DNA of 17,676 bases from CAZGAQ01 sp964523405 (lineage in GTDB: Bacteria > Planctomycetota > Phycisphaerae > UBA1845 > Fen-1342), in the NCBI GenBank assembly GCA_964523405.1, contig CAZGAQ010000060.1:1-17676 (forward strand), written 5' to 3'. Positions 1-5,914 of this stretch are shown piece by piece. Below the pieces are notes generated by a model, which saw nothing but the letters and a program-made list of their open reading frames with translations, was not told where the DNA came from and did no database searches. Within the stretch, counting starts at the first letter, position 1. Each line of letters begins with the position of its first letter. The translations under genes and the position numbers were made by a program.

Positions 1-139
1 GGAGTGGCTGGGAGTCGTCCGCTTCGTCCGCCGGGCGGCAGGTGGCGAAGAGCACGGTGCCGGTCAATATCGCGATGACCGCCGACAAGCCCTTGGCGAA
101 GGATCGCCACCAGATGCTGTCCGGTTCCGCCATGGCCAT
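1..139 (-). CDS. N-terminus of a membrane-anchored or exported protein (partial)
   Basis: Reading the minus strand from an ATG at 139 gives 46 codons without a stop up to the left edge. The peptide starts MAMAEPDSIWWRSFAKG, followed by a hydrophobic stretch (about residues 17-33, GLSAVIAILTGTVLFAT), a Cys at 34 and an acidic tail. This is the shape of a signal peptide or single membrane anchor. The start is supported by GGAGG five bases upstream of the ATG; a second in-frame ATG lies at 133 with a longer spacing. The Cys is preceded by F-A-T, which is not a good lipobox (Thr at -1), so a lipoprotein is possible but not favoured. The function cannot be told from 46 residues. All that can be inferred is that most of the protein lies outside the cytoplasm and that the gene is transcribed leftwards out of the window. 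Confidence 0.55.
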   Translation of the reverse strand, partial: MAMAEPDSIWWRSFAKGLSAVIAILTGTVLFATCRPADEADDSQPL

Positions 140-417
140 ACCGGCCTCCGGCACTTGCGGAGCGTGCGTCCGCACGAGATGTGCACGGCGCCATTGTACG
201 GTTGCGGGCCCGGGCGCGGGCTACGCCCTGTGATGCGGGTATGCCGACCGATGTCATCTGCGACAGCCTACTGAGTCCGTGCTGCACCTCGTCGGCCTTT
301 GCCCCGACCGGCCGCTCAGTGGCCCGCAGGAGCACACGCGTCGGGGCGGGCGGGGAGAGTCTGTTGGCCGCCGTCTGCGGGGCGGAGTTGCAGCGCGGTG
401 GCGCGCGGAGCGGTTGA
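140..417. other. Intergenic region between the partial gene and the sigma-factor terminator
   Basis: I see no convincing gene here; the short open frames have no ribosome site or recognisable sequence. On the minus strand, TACAAT (193-198) is a five-of-six match to a -10 box about 50 bases before the ATG at 139, but nothing like a -35 lies 16-18 bases upstream, so a promoter for the partial gene is only weakly suggested. Confidence 0.4.
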
Positions 418-456
418 CAATAAAACAGGGGGCCCCGCCGAAGCGGAGTCCCCTGC
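418..456 (-). terminator. Rho-independent terminator of the sigma-factor gene
   Basis: Read on the minus strand, CAGGGG-ACT-CCGC, a TTCG loop, then GCGG-GGC-CCCCTG forms a GC-rich hairpin (426-455) directly followed by TTTTATTG (425-418). The C(UUCG)G tetraloop is an especially stable cap. It lies 33 bases past the stop codon of the FliA/WhiG-type sigma gene, in the correct orientation. Confidence 0.85.
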
Positions 457-488
457 TAGAGGAGGGAGGAGGGAGGTACAGGTATCGG

Positions 489-1259
489 TTACGCGACCAG
501 GTCGCAGGCCGAGTTGGCGAAGCGAGCACGCAATTGCTCGACGATCTCGGCGTGACGCTGGCACACGCGGGATTCACTGACGCCGAGGACGGCGCCGATC
601 GAGGCCATGGTCAGTTTTTCGTAGTAGTAGAGGGTGAGGATGAGGCGGTCCTGTTCTTTGAGGCCGCGGGTGATGTATTCCCGGATGAGTTCGCGTTCGG
701 TGTGATGGGCCGGGCCGGGGTTGGGGTCGATCGGCACGAGGGCGCCCATGCGGGAGTCGTCGTTGCGGTCGCTGCTGCCGTCGAGGGGGACGCAGTGCGA
801 GGCGGCGACGGTCTTCTTCATGCGGACGAACTTGCCGAAGGTCAGGCCCATGCGCTTGGCGACCTCGTCGGAGGTCGGGAGCTTGCCGGACTCGGCCTGG
901 TAGCGTTCTTCGGTCTGGTTCATGGCGCGTTCGAAGTTCCGGCCGGAGCGGCCGAGGGGATCGATTTCGCGCTGCCAGTCGCGGATGGCGCCGACGATGC
1001 GTTGGCGGCAGTAGGTTTCGAATTTGACGCCGCGATTGGGGTCGAAGGCGGAGACGGCGGCGATGAGGCCGTCGTAGCCGGCACTGGCGAGCTCATCGGC
1101 GGAGACGCGGGGCCACAGGCGGCGGGCCATGATTTCGGCCAGTTTGTTCACGATGGGCATGTAGTGTTCGACGAGCCCGTTGCGGGCGCTGATGGAATGA
1201 CTGCGGCGGAATTCGCGCCAGAGCGAGGCCACTGTGCTGGATTTGGTCTTGGGCTTCAT
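489..1259 (-). CDS. FliA/WhiG-family alternative sigma factor
   Basis: This 256-residue sigma-70-family protein has the full alternative-sigma layout. Region 2 is at about residues 27-105 (ASAGYDGLIAAVSAFDP, then VKFETYCRQRIVGAIRDWQR, the 2.3/2.4 promoter-melting and -10-reading part). A region 3 helix with LPTSDEVAKRMGL follows, and region 4 with a helix-turn-helix (LTMASIGAVLGVSESRVCQ) lies near the C-terminus. FliA/WhiG sigma factors direct RNA polymerase to flagellar, motility or developmental promoters and are usually held by an anti-sigma factor. Here no flagellar or anti-sigma gene adjoins it, so the regulon is unknown. The ATG at 1259 has AGGAG about 11 bases upstream, a rather long spacing. 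A candidate promoter (1378-1405) and a terminator (418-456) make it look monocistronic. The family call is firm; FliA versus WhiG-like role is not decided. Confidence 0.92.
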   Translation of the reverse strand: MKPKTKSSTVASLWREFRRSHSISARNGLVEHYMPIVNKLAEIMARRLWPRVSADELASAGYDGLIAAVSAFDPNRGVKFETYCRQRIVGAIRDWQREIDPLGRSGRNFERAMNQTEERYQAESGKLPTSDEVAKRMGLTFGKFVRMKKTVAASHCVPLDGSSDRNDDSRMGALVPIDPNPGPAHHTERELIREYITRGLKEQDRLILTLYYYEKLTMASIGAVLGVSESRVCQRHAEIVEQLRARFANSACDLVA

Positions 1260-1377
1260 GTGTCCCGTGGCTCCTGGAAGCTGGTTTCCGTTCCTGCCTG
1301 TCAGACGGTCCGCTTGAAGGGAATGGTGGCGGTCCGACTGAACACTCCTCTAAGGTGACTGTGGTGTTATCGAACCA

Positions 1378-1405
1378 TGTATAACTCAAACTTGAAGGAT
1401 TTCAA
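1378..1405 (-). promoter_or_regulatory. Candidate promoter of the sigma-factor gene
   Basis: On the minus strand TTGAAA (1405-1400, five of six to the -35 consensus) is followed after 16 bases by TATACA (1383-1378, four of six). Transcription would start near 1371, giving an untranslated leader of about 110 bases before the ATG at 1259. The AT-rich setting supports it. Confidence 0.45.
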
Positions 1406-1435
1406 CTCCGTAACCGATCACGGAAATTAACTATT

Positions 1436-1464
1436 TTGACATTCCTGCTGCATAAAGGTGTAAG
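1436..1464 (+). promoter_or_regulatory. Promoter-like pair reading toward the 3' end of the GH3 gene
   Basis: A perfect TTGACA (1436-1441) is followed after 17 bases by TGTAAG (1459-1464, four of six). No plus-strand gene follows, so if active it would make a small or antisense RNA against the end of the GH3 gene. It may equally be chance in an AT-rich stretch. Confidence 0.3.
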
Positions 1465-1531
1465 ATTGGTAATTTAAGTGACTTGCGGAAGGTTGGATTT
1501 GTGAAAAACCTGTCGTAATTCTTTCTGGAGC

Positions 1532-1549
1532 GAGACGGAGTTCCGTCTC
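1532..1549. repeat. Inverted repeat (8-bp arms)
   Basis: GAGACGGA, GT, TCCGTCTC is a perfect 8-base inverted repeat with a two-base centre. As RNA it folds to a 7-bp stem with an AGTT or AACT loop. It lies 55 bases past the GH3 stop codon but has no T-run behind it on either strand, so it is not a standard terminator. A 3'-end-stabilising hairpin or an operator are both possible. Confidence 0.5.
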
Positions 1550-1603
1550 AAACGCGGATTCTCGTTCACTTCATAAGTTAAAATGGGGGCTTGTCTTGTG
1601 TGG

Positions 1604-3259
1604 CTAGTGGTTCGCCAAATTCAACTGGCGATCGTCTTCCCCGGGGGTTGTGAACAAGCAGGGACGCTTGTACTGCTCGGCGGTGCCGCGCCGCGCGGCG
1701 ATCAGGCGCTGGTCCATGCCGGGGATGGCTGTCGCCGCGATCTGTCGCCATTGGAGGGGCCCGAGGCGTCCCGACTTCACGCGCGACTGGTATTCCTCGT
1801 TCTGTAGACCCAGCGCGGCATGAACGGCGGCGGTCAACGCGGGTTGCGGAGCCTGGGCGCAGCTTAACCGGTAGTAAGGCGGCTCGGCCCAGCAGGGGGC
1901 GAGCACGAAATCGAACTCCGGGATGCCCAGCTCCCGGCACGCGCTTTGTACGGCCGCAACCGCCTGGTTCTCGGTCAGCTTCTCGCCGGCGACCGAGGAC
2001 ACACGCCCGGCCCGGTAGAGGAATTCGACAACCGGCGCCTCACCCTCCCAGCCGCGGACCCGCACGACGTCGTCCAGGCGATACCGCACCAGCCCGGCCG
2101 TATTGGTGAGTACGACCGCGTAGTCGCGGCCGATCTCCAGATCGCGCGGTTCGAGCGTGGGCGGCGTGGGCTCCTCCGCCTGCGCGGCGGGGATGAACTC
2201 GAAGACGGCGGACGTGATGTCGAGCACGCCGGCGGGGGTGTTGTCGTCCAGGGGGATGCTGACGCGGCCCTCGCTGGCGAGGAGCCCGACGTCGCGGACC
2301 GGTACCGGTCCCCACCACTCGGCCATGCGCTGGAGGTAGTGCCCCAGGCTGCCGCCGGTCCAGCAGGCGACGAACTCGATTTGCCAATAGTCCCGCGGCC
2401 GGAGGCAGCCAGCGTGTCGGCGCAGTTGCTCGAGCTTGGCGGCGCGGGCGGGGTCCGGGCGCAGCTTGGCCGCGAGCGCGCGGTTGAGGGGCGTATCGGG
2501 GACGAACTCGGGGGCGAGGGTGCCGTCGCGCACGTCGCGGATGAGGCGTTCGCTGTGGTCGCTGACCACGCGGGCCATCTGGATCAACGTGGCGGGGTTG
2601 GCGGTAATAGCGAAGGCGACATCGCGGGCGATGCCGAGCCGCATGAGCGCGTAGTTGCGGGCGAGCGCGTCATCGATGCGGGTGAGCTCGGGCGTGCCCA
2701 CGTAGTAACGGCGAACGATCCGCTTCTGGGTGCGGGCGAGCAGACCGGTGATGGCGCCGACGGGGATGCCGGCGGGCGTGTGTCCGGCGTCGTGGCGCCC
2801 GCTGGACTGCAGGATGGCGCGCAGGATCGCGCGCGGGTGGTCGGTGAGCATCTTGAGGCCGAAGGTGTTCCAGCCGCGGCGATAGTCCTGCACGAAGGCG
2901 CGGGTGACGGGAATGCGTTTGGGCAGGGCGGTGGTGCCGCTGCTCGTCGCGAACATCAGGAGCGGTTCGCCGGCGCGGAAGAGGGCGCCCGTGTCGCCGG
3001 CGCAGAGGCGGTCGATGTAGGGTCGCAGGTCCTCGTAGGTCAGCAGGGGGACGGCGCGGCGCAGGTCCGCCACGCTGCGCACGCGGGCCAGATTGTGTTG
3101 GCGTCCGAAATCACTGTCGGCGACCAGCGGCAGCACGCGCCGCAGCACCGCGGCCTGGGTGGCGTCGGCATGGCGCAGGGCGCGGCGGAAGCGGGCGTAT
3201 ACATGCCGGGCGTGGGCGGCGGCCAGGCGGGCGGCAACGTGGTCCAGAATGCTGGGCAT
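1604..3259 (-). CDS. GH3-family acyl-adenylating enzyme (acyl-amido synthetase type)
   Basis: This 551-residue protein belongs to the GH3 branch of the adenylate-forming superfamily, which in plants activates a carboxylic acid with ATP and joins it to an amino acid. Visible family motifs are the ATP-binding P-loop FATSSGTTALPKRIPVT (about 103-119), the second motif LLASEGR (326-332), YRLDD (393-397, standing for YRxGD) and GEKLTE (425-430) before the C-terminal lobe. Length fits the family. Bacterial homologues are often named 'GH3 auxin-responsive promoter' by transfer from plants; that name says nothing of the bacterial substrate, which is unknown. The start at 3259 has only AGG very close upstream. 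It lies 18 bases after the alpha/beta hydrolase stop codon, so the two are probably cotranscribed and may act on the same acyl compound (inference). The G of YRxGD is Asp here. Confidence 0.88.
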   Translation of the reverse strand: MPSILDHVAARLAAAHARHVYARFRRALRHADATQAAVLRRVLPLVADSDFGRQHNLARVRSVADLRRAVPLLTYEDLRPYIDRLCAGDTGALFRAGEPLLMFATSSGTTALPKRIPVTRAFVQDYRRGWNTFGLKMLTDHPRAILRAILQSSGRHDAGHTPAGIPVGAITGLLARTQKRIVRRYYVGTPELTRIDDALARNYALMRLGIARDVAFAITANPATLIQMARVVSDHSERLIRDVRDGTLAPEFVPDTPLNRALAAKLRPDPARAAKLEQLRRHAGCLRPRDYWQIEFVACWTGGSLGHYLQRMAEWWGPVPVRDVGLLASEGRVSIPLDDNTPAGVLDITSAVFEFIPAAQAEEPTPPTLEPRDLEIGRDYAVVLTNTAGLVRYRLDDVVRVRGWEGEAPVVEFLYRAGRVSSVAGEKLTENQAVAAVQSACRELGIPEFDFVLAPCWAEPPYYRLSCAQAPQPALTAAVHAALGLQNEEYQSRVKSGRLGPLQWRQIAATAIPGMDQRLIAARRGTAEQYKRPCLFTTPGEDDRQLNLANH

Positions 3260-3277
3260 GACCTGCTGTGATCCGCT

Positions 3278-4465
3278 TCAGTTCGAGGGGTCCGCAACCG
3301 GCGTAGGCTGTTCCGTAGCGACCGGCTGGATGGCCCGGGCCTCGAAGGGGCTGCTTGCGTGGTGCGGCATCTGCGCCTGCGGGAGGCGCGCGAGGTGGCG
3401 GTCAAAGAAGCCGATGGTCAGGCGACTGTACCAGTCGGGATGCAGCACGGCGGCCTGGTTGTGGCGGGCACCGGGCGCGATCCACAGGTATTTGGGCTGC
3501 GGGGCCAGGGCGTAGAGCCGCCGGCTCTGTTCGACAGGCAGGTAGGAGTCCTTCTCGCCGTGGATGAACAACATCGGACGCGGAGACATCCGGCGGATGG
3601 CCTTGCGCACCGAGGGGAAGCGGCACTTGAACTCACGCCGGGCGAAGTGGAACATGAGCCAGCGCATGAAGCGCCAGAAGACAGGGGGATGGTTCTCGTA
3701 GACGAAGCGCACGCGGGCGAAGATGTAGGCCCAGCGTTTCATGAAGTACTCGATGGTCGTGTCGGTGCTGAACCCCCCATCCGACACCAGGGCACGGATG
3801 TTGGGGTTCTCCAGGGCGATCAGGATGGCCGCGCAGGCGCCGCGGGAAATCCCGAAGACCCCGAAGCCGGGGGCCAGGCCCTGCTCTTCCAGCCAGCGTT
3901 CGGCAAAGGCGGCCGCGCCGCGCATGTCATCGAGCTCGCAGTCGGTCACCCACTGGCGCGGCGTGAAGGCTGGGGCGGCCTCGGTCTGGCCGTGGCCGCG
4001 AAAGTCGAACGTGAGAATGTCGTAGCCGGCTTCGCGCAAGGGGCGGCAATAGCGGGCGCAGGAGTACATGTCCGAGCGGAACTCGTGGGCGAAGATGATG
4101 AGTCCGCGGCGGGGCACGGCGGGGGCGGCGCGGATCAGCATGCCGTTGAGCGGGAGGCCGTCATAGGCGGGGAAGCCGACCGGTTCACCGACGAGGCGAT
4201 CGAAATCGAGCGGGCCGTGCGAGAGCGGCGGGGCGGTGGTGCGCATGATGTTGAGGGAGATGCGCACATACTTGAGGAGGACGAGCGCCGGAACCACGAT
4301 CAACGTGACGATTGTGAAGACAATCGCCACCATGGCCCAGTTGCGATAGAGTGCGTCCAGGATGGACCACGCCAGCAACACGGCGGTAACTCCAGCGAAC
4401 GATGGGCCCGGGGGGTCGGCCGCGCCGCCGACCGCCCCAAGCATGAGGGCATCGTACCGGTTCAT
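3278..4465 (-). CDS. Membrane-anchored alpha/beta hydrolase
   Basis: A protein of about 395 residues with two hydrophobic N-terminal segments (about residues 22-40 and 42-64) and then an alpha/beta-hydrolase domain. The oxyanion/loop region FDFRGHGQTE (about 153-162), the nucleophile elbow GISRGA (Ser 207), HGEKDSYLP with the acid Asp 306, and ARHNQA with His 335 give a complete Ser-Asp-His triad. It most resembles the dienelactone-hydrolase/BAAT-like serine hydrolases; the substrate cannot be read. The tail (after about 365) is Pro/Ala-rich and probably disordered. The start is uncertain: I take ATG at 4465, but a GTG at 4480 extends it by five residues and neither has a strong ribosome site. 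It lies between ispF (99 bases upstream) and the GH3 gene (18 bases downstream), all on the minus strand, suggesting one transcript. Confidence 0.82.
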   Translation of the reverse strand: MNRYDALMLGAVGGAADPPGPSFAGVTAVLLAWSILDALYRNWAMVAIVFTIVTLIVVPALVLLKYVRISLNIMRTTAPPLSHGPLDFDRLVGEPVGFPAYDGLPLNGMLIRAAPAVPRRGLIIFAHEFRSDMYSCARYCRPLREAGYDILTFDFRGHGQTEAAPAFTPRQWVTDCELDDMRGAAAFAERWLEEQGLAPGFGVFGISRGACAAILIALENPNIRALVSDGGFSTDTTIEYFMKRWAYIFARVRFVYENHPPVFWRFMRWLMFHFARREFKCRFPSVRKAIRRMSPRPMLFIHGEKDSYLPVEQSRRLYALAPQPKYLWIAPGARHNQAAVLHPDWYSRLTIGFFDRHLARLPQAQMPHHASSPFEARAIQPVATEQPTPVADPSN

Positions 4466-4532
4466 TCCGCCAGCGTCCACGCGCTGCGCGGGGGACGCCA
4501 GAGCGGCAACGAGCCCGCAGGCAGCGCGGCGG

Positions 4533-4554
4533 CCGGCCAGACGTTCGGCCGGCG
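4533..4554 (-). repeat. Hairpin between ispF and the hydrolase gene
   Basis: GCCGGCC, an 8-base loop, then GGCCGGC is a perfect 7-bp GC-only stem in the ispF-hydrolase gap. No T-run follows on the minus strand, so it is not a classical terminator. It could stabilise or partly attenuate a shared transcript. Confidence 0.5.
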
Positions 4555-4564
4555 CGGTCCGGGC

Positions 4565-5056
4565 CTAAGCACTTGGGGGTTGTGACATCAACAAGACGCT
4601 GGCCCAGCAGGCCATGGCCTCACCGCGGCCGATCGCATCGAGGCCCTCGTTGGTTGTGGCCTTGAGCCCGACGCGCTCCGGGCAGAGCCCGACGAGGTGC
4701 GCGACGGCCTGACGGATGGCCGTCTTGTGGGGGCCGAGTTTGGGGCGCTCGGCGTGGATGATGAGGTCGACGTTGCTCAGGGTATAGCCGGCGGCGCGCA
4801 TGCGTGCGAGGGCCTCGTGCACGAACTGGCGGCTGTCAGCGTTGTGCCAGCGCGGGTCGCGGTCGGGGAAGAGGTCGCCGAGGTCGGGTTCGCCCAAGGC
4901 ACCCAGGATGGCGCCGCACAGGGCATGGAGGACGACGTCGGCGTCGGAGTGGCCCAAGAGGCCGGTCTCATGCGGGATGGACACGCCGCCGAGTAGCAGC
5001 GGTCGGCCGGGCACGAGCCGGTGGACGTCGTAGGCGATTCCGAGGCGATCAGACAC
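4565..5056 (-). CDS. ispF: 2-C-methyl-D-erythritol 2,4-cyclodiphosphate synthase
   Basis: IspF converts 4-diphosphocytidyl-2-C-methylerythritol 2-phosphate to the 2,4-cyclodiphosphate with loss of CMP, in the non-mevalonate (MEP) isoprenoid pathway; the family is a cytoplasmic homotrimer. The 163-residue protein has the normal length. Its metal ligands are visible as YDVH (Asp 10, His 12) and GHSDADVVLH (His 44). FPDRDPRWHNADS (63-75) and the C-terminal signature ATTNEGLDAIGRGEA (133-147) are also present. I chose the GTG at 5056 because AGGA lies seven bases upstream and the protein then begins MSDRLGIAYDVHRL, as the family does. The frame stays open far upstream, but that part overlaps other genes and has no homology-like content. 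No other MEP-pathway gene is present; the downstream neighbours are the hydrolase and GH3 genes. Confidence 0.96.
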   Translation of the reverse strand: MSDRLGIAYDVHRLVPGRPLLLGGVSIPHETGLLGHSDADVVLHALCGAILGALGEPDLGDLFPDRDPRWHNADSRQFVHEALARMRAAGYTLSNVDLIIHAERPKLGPHKTAIRQAVAHLVGLCPERVGLKATTNEGLDAIGRGEAMACWASVLLMSQPPSA

Positions 5057-5223
5057 GGCCGGGTCCTGTGCGAAGAGTCGAAGCGACGATATGGTAGCCG
5101 GGCGGAGGTGGGACGGGAACCGCGCCAGCGTCATCCGGGCGGGTGCCGCGCGATAGGGCCGCTGGTTCCTGGGCCGGGTACGGGGCACGGCCGCGCTGCC
5201 GCACGCGCACGCGGGCAGATTCG

Positions 5224-5229
5224 TATAAT
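5224..5229 (+). promoter_or_regulatory. Candidate -10 box for the zinc-ribbon gene
   Basis: A perfect TATAAT stands in a very GC-rich intergenic stretch, 37 bases before the ATG at 5267. No recognisable -35 lies 16-18 bases upstream and the TG of an extended -10 is missing, so it would need an activator or another sigma factor. The call rests on the hexamer and its position. Confidence 0.4.
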
Positions 5230-5266
5230 TCTGTGCCAGGCCATCTGGCAGAGGTGCTCCGACCGT

Positions 5267-5716
5267 ATGGCGCCGCACAAACGAGCAACGAACCTGGCGG
5301 AAGATCGCGCGGTCATGCGGACCTCGCGGGATCTCGTCGTGGGCGCTTACGGTCGGCGGCAGCGTCGCTGGCACATCTTCGTGGGGGCCGTCGGGCTGGT
5401 GCTGATGGGGGGCGCGGTGGCGCTGTACTTTGCGCTGCGGCCGGAAGACACCCGGCGTGGCGCCGGTCTGCGGGCGGTGGCTTACGAGTGCGTGCAGTGC
5501 GGATTGCGGGGAGTGGCGGAGATCCGAGACGAGTCGGCGTTCCCGCTCACGTGCCCGAAATGCCAGGTGCGGTCGTGTCATCCGCTGTGGGAATGCCGGC
5601 GGTGTGGGCTGCGGTTTCTGAACAAGGGGGGGGAGATGGAGCTGACGTGCCCGCGTTGCAGGAGCCAGAGCGTGGGCTCGGCGGAACCGAACGCGGCGCT
5701 CCGCCCGGGGCCGTGA
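5267..5716 (+). CDS. Small membrane-anchored double zinc-ribbon protein, function unknown
   Basis: I do not recognise a named family. The 149-residue protein has a basic N-terminus (GRRQRR, 29-34), one membrane segment (about 36-57, HIFVGAVGLVLMGGAVALYF) and then four CxxC pairs: CVQC (75-78), CPKC (96-99), CRRC (110-113) and CPRC (128-131). This suits two zinc ribbons, each built from two knuckles. By the positive-inside rule the basic N-terminus stays in the cytoplasm, which would put the ribbons outside; that is unusual for zinc knuckles, so the topology deserves testing. The ATG at 5267 is chosen because the open frame further upstream has no coding character and GAGGTG lies about ten bases before it; ATG 5315 is an alternative. 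The gene is divergent from ispF and 198 bases upstream of prkA. Confidence 0.62.
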   Translation: MAPHKRATNLAEDRAVMRTSRDLVVGAYGRRQRRWHIFVGAVGLVLMGGAVALYFALRPEDTRRGAGLRAVAYECVQCGLRGVAEIRDESAFPLTCPKCQVRSCHPLWECRRCGLRFLNKGGEMELTCPRCRSQSVGSAEPNAALRPGP

Positions 5717-5761
5717 AGGGCCACAAGGGCGGCGGCGGAAACGGTCGATAATGTATGGTCT

Positions 5762-5775
5762 GGCCGGCGCCGGCC
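5762..5775. repeat. Perfect 14-bp palindrome upstream of prkA
   Basis: GGCCGGCGCCGGCC reads the same on both strands and ends three bases before the prkA -35 candidate. It may be a regulator site or, as RNA, a weak hairpin ending the zinc-ribbon transcript, but there is no T-run. GC-rich palindromes occur easily by chance here. Confidence 0.3.
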
Positions 5776-5778
5776 GCG

Positions 5779-5807
5779 TTGACGCGGGTTGGTGCCGTTC
5801 GTAGCAT
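5779..5807 (+). promoter_or_regulatory. Candidate prkA promoter
   Basis: TTGACG (5779-5784, five of six) is separated by 17 bases from TAGCAT (5802-5807, four of six). Transcription would start near 5814, about 100 bases before the prkA ATG. The spacing is ideal, but no experimental support can be seen. Confidence 0.45.
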
Positions 5808-5914
5808 CGATGGTGCTCGTGTTCACGAGGCGACTGTTGCCGAGGTTGCCCCGCGCGAGTGTCCCAGTGCGCTTGGCGCCGTGCCCGCGGTGCTGGGCGA
5901 ATACGGAGACGACT

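Larger units (their letters stand above)
1260..1603. other. AT-rich leader/intergenic region upstream of the sigma factor
   Basis: This stretch lies between the end of the GH3 gene and the start of the sigma gene, both on the minus strand. Its middle (1381-1560) is strikingly AT-rich: by direct count 21, 23 and 29 G+C in three successive 60-base lines, against roughly two thirds or more in the flanking genes. It holds a candidate minus-strand promoter, an opposed plus-strand promoter-like pair and an inverted repeat, listed separately. No protein-coding frame is convincing. Confidence 0.6.

Noticed and set aside
279..1358. Long plus-strand open frame of 359 codons over the sigma-factor gene
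   Set aside because: It is antisense to a clear FliA/WhiG sigma gene, is low-complexity Gly/Ala/Asp-rich and has no family motif. High GC makes such mirror frames stay open.
1946..3271. Long plus-strand open frame over the GH3 gene
   Set aside because: It is the complement of a recognised GH3 protein and has no motif or ribosome site of its own.
4481..4564. Rho-independent terminator after ispF
   Set aside because: The 7-bp GC hairpin at 4533-4554 is real, but no T-run follows it on the minus strand.
3359..4585. Long plus-strand open frame over the hydrolase gene
   Set aside because: It is the mirror of an alpha/beta hydrolase with an intact triad; its translation is Gly/Glu/Ala-rich filler.
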